Part shown: positions 60,080 through 64,000 of the stretch, piece after piece
Numbering within the stretch: the stretch's first letter is position 1
Layout of the letters: each line of letters starts with the position of its first letter
Assembly (NCBI GenBank): GCA_902826615.1
Contig: CADEFN010000001.1
Span: forward strand, 1,054,001 to 1,118,000
DNA length: 64,000 bases
From: an uncultured Gemmatimonadota bacterium
GTDB taxonomy: Bacteria > Gemmatimonadota > Gemmatimonadetes > Gemmatimonadales > Gemmatimonadaceae
Reading direction: 5' to 3'
Notes under the pieces: model-generated
The model's input: only the letters and a program-made list of their open reading frames with translations
The model's database searches: none
What the model was told of the DNA's origin: nothing
Made by a program: the position numbers and the translations under genes

Positions 60080-62515
60080 GTGGGCCAGCTCGGGACGGAC
60101 TTGCGCGACGCGTGGCGCTCGCTGAGAGGGCGACCGGGATACGTGTTCGTGATGGTGGTGTCGCTGGCGCTCGGGCTTGGCGCCGGCATCGCCGCATTTG
60201 GGGTGGTGGATGCCATCCGCCTGCGCGCGCTGCCCTTTCCAAGTGCGGAACGGCTGGTGGTGCTGACCGAAGTTCCCGCCGGCGTGTCGACGGACGCGCC
60301 CGGCTGCGGGGCGAGATGCGATGTGTCGTATGCCACTTTTGCCAACGTGCTGCGTCGCGCACCACTGCGCAGCGTCGATGCCGTGGTCGGCTTTACTGCC
60401 GGTGGCAAGGTGTTCATGGCCGGGGGCGAACCTGTGCCCGTCATGGGCGGTGTACTCACCCCCGACGCGTTCGCACTGTTAGGTGTCACGCCCGCGCTCG
60501 GTCGCCCGCTGCTGCCATCCGACGATCAGCTCGGCGTCCCCCTCGTCACCGTGCTCTCACACGACTTCTGGACCAACCAGCTCGGTGGCGACTCCACGGT
60601 GCTTGGGCGTGTCATCAAGCTGAGTGACTCGCAGTACACCGTCGTGGGCGTGATGCCAGCGGGGTTCGACTTCGAGAGCGGTTCAAAGTTCTGGTTGCCC
60701 GCCGTGCCCACCCTCGACCCATCGACGCGTCCTTCCATCCGGTCACTCACCGTGATGGCGCGTCTGTCGCCGGGGCGCACCATCTCCGATGCGCGAGCCG
60801 AAATGGCCTCGCTCGAAATCCCCGAGTCGCGCGGGGCCGCTGGACCAATTCGGATGACGATTGACGTGGCCCCGCTGCGGTCGAGGTACGTCCAAGCCAC
60901 CCAGTCGCACGATACCATGTTTGCCGCGATGGTGGCCTGCCTGCTCGCGCTGACGGTCGCCAACCTGGCCAACCTGTCGCTCGTTCGGGCGCTGGATCAG
61001 CGGCGGGACGTGACGGTGCGTGCGGCGTTAGGCGGCACGCGGTGGCGTCTTGCCTGGCAGCTGGGCCTGCAGCACGTGCTGCTCGTGCTGGCAGGGGGCG
61101 CCGGCGGAATGCTGGTGGCAGTTTGGCTTTTTGACCTGCTGCGGTCCGTCGCGGTGCTCACGTCCCTTCGGCCGTCGGGCATGGAGGCCGGCCTCGATTG
61201 GCACACGGCATGGTTCGCGCTGGGGCTCACGCTGGTGACCGGCGCCGTGCTTGCCCTCGCGCCCATTCGTGTGGCGCTTGAAGCTGGCGCCGACAGCGCA
61301 CTCCGCGCCTCCGCGGGAAGTTCGGCCCCTCACAGCAGTTGGCAGCGCGTATTGGTGGTGGTGCAGGTTGCCGGCGCCTTTGCGCTCCTCGCCGCGGGCC
61401 TGCAGCTCCAGCGCTCCTCGGCAGCACTCGGACGTGTGAGCACGGGATTCGATGCCACCAGGATTGTTCAGGCCTCGCCCAGTTTTCCGCACCCCTGGCG
61501 TGTGCCCGGCACCTACCGTCCCGTAACAGAACGGATCCTCCTGGAGCTGCAGCAGGTGCCCGGGGTCGCGGCGGCCGCGGTGCGCACCTCCGGTTCACTG
61601 GCGGGGGCGGCGCTGGTTCTCGATGGCGGACAGGCCCCGCTGCCGGCCCCGCTCGTTCCTTCGACGCAGGCCGGTGTCAGCGAGGCGTACTTCGCCACGT
61701 TAGGCATCGGTGTGATACGTGGTCGTGCCTTTGATCCCTCTGATGTGGCCGATGGAGCGCCGGTGGCCATCGTCAACCAATGGGCTGCTCGCCGCTGGTG
61801 GCCTGGTGCGGACCCGGTCGGGCGGACGGTGCGTGTGGATACCGCACCCGGTGAGGGCACCGTGCTGACGGTCGTCGGCGTGGTCCCTGACAATCGTGCG
61901 GCCCAGAGTGACTTGTTGCACGCCGAACCGGGGCCCGAGCTCTACCGGCCGTGGCGTCAGGCGGCGACCGCCTTTCCCACGTTTGTTGCGTCGACCACAG
62001 GGGACGCGGCGGCGCTGGTCAAGCCGATGCGTGATCTCATGGTGCGGAGTGTTCCAGACCGCCCGGTGTCCGCCGTGCGCCTGCAGGAAACGATTGACAC
62101 CCAGCTCGGCGGGATGCGTACCAACGCGGCGCAGGCGGGGTGGATGGCGCTTGCCGGTTTGCTGATCGCGTGGATCGGTATCCATGGTGTGACGGCATAC
62201 ACGGTTCGTCGGCGCACACGCGAGATCGGCATTCGCAGTGCCATGGGCGCCACACCACGCCACATCGTGCGCCTCCTGTTGCGAGAAGTTGTGGTCGCCG
62301 GAATGTGCGGCGTCGCCTTGGGTCTTCCTCTCGCCCTCGCCGCAGGCCGGCTGATGGAGCCGGTACTCTTTCATGTCCGGGCCTTCGAACCGGGAATACT
62401 CCTGGCGGTCGCGGCTGGCTTGCTGGGTGTGATGACGCTGGCTGCGGGCCTGCCGACGTGGCGCGCCCTGCACATTCCTGCCGTGGATGCGGTGCGCGCG
62501 GACTCCTCAACCTGA
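60080..62515 (+). CDS. FtsX-type ABC permease (acidobacterial duplicated orphan permease type)
   Basis: 811 residues from a GTG just after the amidohydrolase stop. It starts 'LGTDLRDAWRSLRGRPGYVF' and has a first helix 'VMVVSLALGLGAGIAAFGVV'. A MacB periplasmic core follows, then two sets of FtsX helices ('AALGGTRWRLAWQLGLQHVL' and 'REIGIRSAMGATPRHIVRLL'). This duplicated form usually has no ATPase gene next to it, and none is here. Role probably in export or envelope stress. Confidence 0.9.
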   Translation: MGQLGTDLRDAWRSLRGRPGYVFVMVVSLALGLGAGIAAFGVVDAIRLRALPFPSAERLVVLTEVPAGVSTDAPGCGARCDVSYATFANVLRRAPLRSVDAVVGFTAGGKVFMAGGEPVPVMGGVLTPDAFALLGVTPALGRPLLPSDDQLGVPLVTVLSHDFWTNQLGGDSTVLGRVIKLSDSQYTVVGVMPAGFDFESGSKFWLPAVPTLDPSTRPSIRSLTVMARLSPGRTISDARAEMASLEIPESRGAAGPIRMTIDVAPLRSRYVQATQSHDTMFAAMVACLLALTVANLANLSLVRALDQRRDVTVRAALGGTRWRLAWQLGLQHVLLVLAGGAGGMLVAVWLFDLLRSVAVLTSLRPSGMEAGLDWHTAWFALGLTLVTGAVLALAPIRVALEAGADSALRASAGSSAPHSSWQRVLVVVQVAGAFALLAAGLQLQRSSAALGRVSTGFDATRIVQASPSFPHPWRVPGTYRPVTERILLELQQVPGVAAAAVRTSGSLAGAALVLDGGQAPLPAPLVPSTQAGVSEAYFATLGIGVIRGRAFDPSDVADGAPVAIVNQWAARRWWPGADPVGRTVRVDTAPGEGTVLTVVGVVPDNRAAQSDLLHAEPGPELYRPWRQAATAFPTFVASTTGDAAALVKPMRDLMVRSVPDRPVSAVRLQETIDTQLGGMRTNAAQAGWMALAGLLIAWIGIHGVTAYTVRRRTREIGIRSAMGATPRHIVRLLLREVVVAGMCGVALGLPLALAAGRLMEPVLFHVRAFEPGILLAVAAGLLGVMTLAAGLPTWRALHIPAVDAVRADSST

Positions 62516-62522
62516 GGTCGAC

Positions 62523-62957
62523 ATGAATATCGAACACGAACTCGTGATTGCCGCTCCCATCGAACAGGTCTTCGCCTGCTTCGCAACAGCCAGGGGCCTC
62601 GATGCCTGGTGGCCCGCTACGTCAACGGCCGAAGCGACTCTGGGTGGTCGCTACACCTTCGGTTTCGACGAGGTACATCAATGGACCGGGATCGCTCGCG
62701 TGTTCGAAGCACCAAACGCGATCGAGTTTGAAATGACCGAGACCGAGCCGATGGCGGACTGGCTCGGCACCCGCGTCGGCGCGCAACTCTCTGCCGAGGG
62801 TCCGCACACCCGTTTGCACTTCTATCACAGAGGGTGGGAAGGGGCGACGCAGCACGAACGCATTTCGTCCTTCTGCTGGGCGATGTATCTGAGGCACCTC
62901 GCCCGGTACTGCATGACGGGTGAGGTCGTTCCGTACGTTCGTCGTCTCGACCTCTGA
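62523..62957 (+). CDS. SRPBCC (AHSA1-like) protein
   Basis: 144 residues: 'MNIEHELVIAAPIEQVFACF' followed by 'GGRYTFGFDEVHQWTGIARV' and the terminal helix 'SSFCWAMYLRHLARYCMTGE'. It is a small hydrophobic-ligand-binding fold of the Hsp90-activator-like type; no ligand can be named. It starts seven bases after the permease stop and is probably in the same operon. Confidence 0.85.
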   Translation: MNIEHELVIAAPIEQVFACFATARGLDAWWPATSTAEATLGGRYTFGFDEVHQWTGIARVFEAPNAIEFEMTETEPMADWLGTRVGAQLSAEGPHTRLHFYHRGWEGATQHERISSFCWAMYLRHLARYCMTGEVVPYVRRLDL

Positions 62958-62976
62958 TCGCAATTGCGGTCAGAGG
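62951..62976. terminator. 26-base palindrome at the end of the SRPBCC gene
   Basis: CCTCTGATCGC-AATT-GCGGTCAGAGG: an 11-bp stem with one G-T wobble, spanning the stop codon. There is no T tract, so it is a weak terminator or a protein-binding palindrome. Confidence 0.4.
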
Positions 62977-63400
62977 TGTCCGAAAGAGTCGCCACTGGCG
63001 GTGCATTCGATATCGTTTCGGATCCAACCTCTTCCTGCGGAACACCTAAGAGCTGGGAACCTGTTTTGTCAGATGGGGCGCCGGCGACGTGCGCCGCGAT
63101 CTAGGACCCGGCACGGCGCGTCCATCATGAACAGGCACACCCCCGACAAGGCAGTCAGGGAGACCCAAGGTCCAAGACGTGGATCGCGTTTCTGCGCTGA
63201 TTCTCAAGGTTGAGTCTGGCTACCGGGCAACGGCGCGATGTGAGGAGAAAGAACAAACGTCGGACGAGGTCGCTTGGCTCAGTTAGGATGTTACCAAATA
63301 AACACGCAATGTGTGATTTGCGATTCTGGCGCAAACTCCAAGCAGGGCATAGTTTGGTCAGACCGATGTGAGTTCATCTCTCGCGATCAGGAGGGAAACC
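62958..63400. other. 443-base non-coding stretch
   Basis: No credible gene. Base composition drops from about 63280 on ('GTTACCAAATAAACACGC'). The right end carries the AGGAGG ribosome site of the next gene (63389-63394). Nothing else is recognised. Confidence 0.45.
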
Positions 63401-64000
63401 ATGAAAGGCAAGTGCACAACGAGGTGGCACAGGGTGTGCTGGGGGGGGGCTTGGAACGCTCGCAGCTGCATGCGTAACCCCTGAGAATGGTCTTGATCCT
63501 GACAAGGCCCGCGAGCTGGCGCCAAGCTCAGCGGTAACAGCGTCGGCTAATTCCGGCCGCCCAGCGGAGATTGTCGGCGAGCTGGTGGTGAAATCGTCTC
63601 TGGTCGGCGCGGTCCGATCGCCTGTACAGCCTGCTCGTGAGCGCCGACTGCAGGCCACGGTCACGTTCAACGCCGACGGCTCGTCGGGCCTCACGTTCGA
63701 GCCAGTGAACTACCGGGGTCAACCCGCGGGGAGCGGCCAGGTTCGGATACCTGACCTTGCTTCCAGTCCGGCGAGGCAGTTCGTGAGGGCCTTCGAGGCC
63801 AACTTATCGCCGGAGGGCCGCGCAGAACTCGCGAAGCGGGTTGCCGAGCTCCAGAAGCAGAATTCACCCGGCACGTCCTCCGGCATCAAGAGGCAGCTGC
63901 TCGTGCTCGACGCGGCGACAGCGGCGGAGTACCGAACCCACGCCGAGTCGCGCTCCACGGTGAAGGGCGCCAGGGTCGGGACTGCTTCACGCACTTTGAT
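63401..64000 (+). pseudogene. lipoprotein gene with frame broken at a run of nine G (continues past window)
   Basis: ATG at 63401 follows AGGAGG by six bases. The first 13 codons run into nine Gs (63441-63449), and the frame then stops at 63484. With one G fewer, the frame continues without a stop to the window end (about 185 more codons). It then reads as a lipoprotein signal 'WGGLGTLAAACVTPENGLD' and a mature domain with 'LQATVTFNADGSSGLTFEP' and 'NLSPEGRAELAKRVAELQKQ'. The family is unknown. The open length and the lipobox in the second frame argue that the gene is real. It may be phase-variable, recently broken, or a sequencing error. Confidence 0.65.

Noticed and set aside
59975-60489. 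Open frames on both strands across the amidohydrolase/permease junction
   Set aside because: They overlap the conserved ends of two real genes and have no similarity of their own.
1-64000. tRNA or rRNA genes
   Set aside because: None noticed on reading; a tRNA scan program would be needed to exclude one with certainty.

Overview
The window is a GC-rich bacterial chromosome segment. Its gene content most resembles Gemmatimonadota: an ECF sigma factor of the kinase-associated type with a large Ser/Thr kinase, many lipoproteins and signal-peptide proteins, TolB-propeller amidohydrolases, an orphan FtsX-type permease, and secreted collagen-like proteins. The phylum is an inference from style and content. 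No rRNA, tRNA, CRISPR array or integrase was seen. Coding density is high, with many 4-bp ATGA start/stop overlaps.

Left part (1-17.2 kb): a truncated sufB with its Fe-S-type regulator sufR; a TonB-like secreted protein; a zinc dehydrogenase; the FAD subunit of a xanthine-dehydrogenase-like enzyme; ridA; a small lipoprotein; an M23 peptidase-yhbY pair; prfC; then a Ser/Thr kinase facing left and, about 5.7 kb away, an ECF sigma factor facing right. Between these two lie five right-facing genes for envelope proteins (glucosaminidase-like, membrane-anchored, OmpA-like, lipoprotein-carrier-like, and a large unknown secreted protein).

17.2-26.9 kb, all on the minus strand: five tandem paralogues of a secreted collagen-like protein, a polyproline lipoprotein coupled to one of them, a small secreted protein, a PQQ alcohol dehydrogenase with a cytochrome c domain, and two beta-propeller proteins.

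27-43.3 kb: molybdenum and 2Fe-2S subunits that could pair with the FAD subunit at 3.6-4.5 kb; a 7Fe ferredoxin; HAD and alpha/beta hydrolases; a D-cysteine desulfhydrase-like enzyme; rnd; a family-10-like glycosidase; a DUF59 protein; a beta-lactamase-fold hydrolase with a histone-H1-like basic tail; an ECF sigma/zinc anti-sigma/double-PDZ operon; a hydrolase-matrixin pair; and a luciferase-like monooxygenase.

43.3-50.3 kb is the most unusual part. A caspase-like protease is joined through one membrane segment to a plastocyanin-like blue-copper domain. It is followed by a 1411-residue CHAT protease-STAND NTPase-membrane segment-14xWD40 protein. A decayed, internally deleted copy of the 5' end of the CHAT gene sits just upstream of the caspase gene. 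This looks like a two-protease conflict, suicide or stress-signalling locus set between housekeeping genes.

50.4-64 kb: an old yellow enzyme; glgB coupled to a serine hydrolase; a DUF2809 membrane protein; queG with a small upstream partner; a TolB-propeller amidohydrolase; an FtsX-type permease; an SRPBCC protein; and at the right edge a lipoprotein gene whose frame is broken at a run of nine G.
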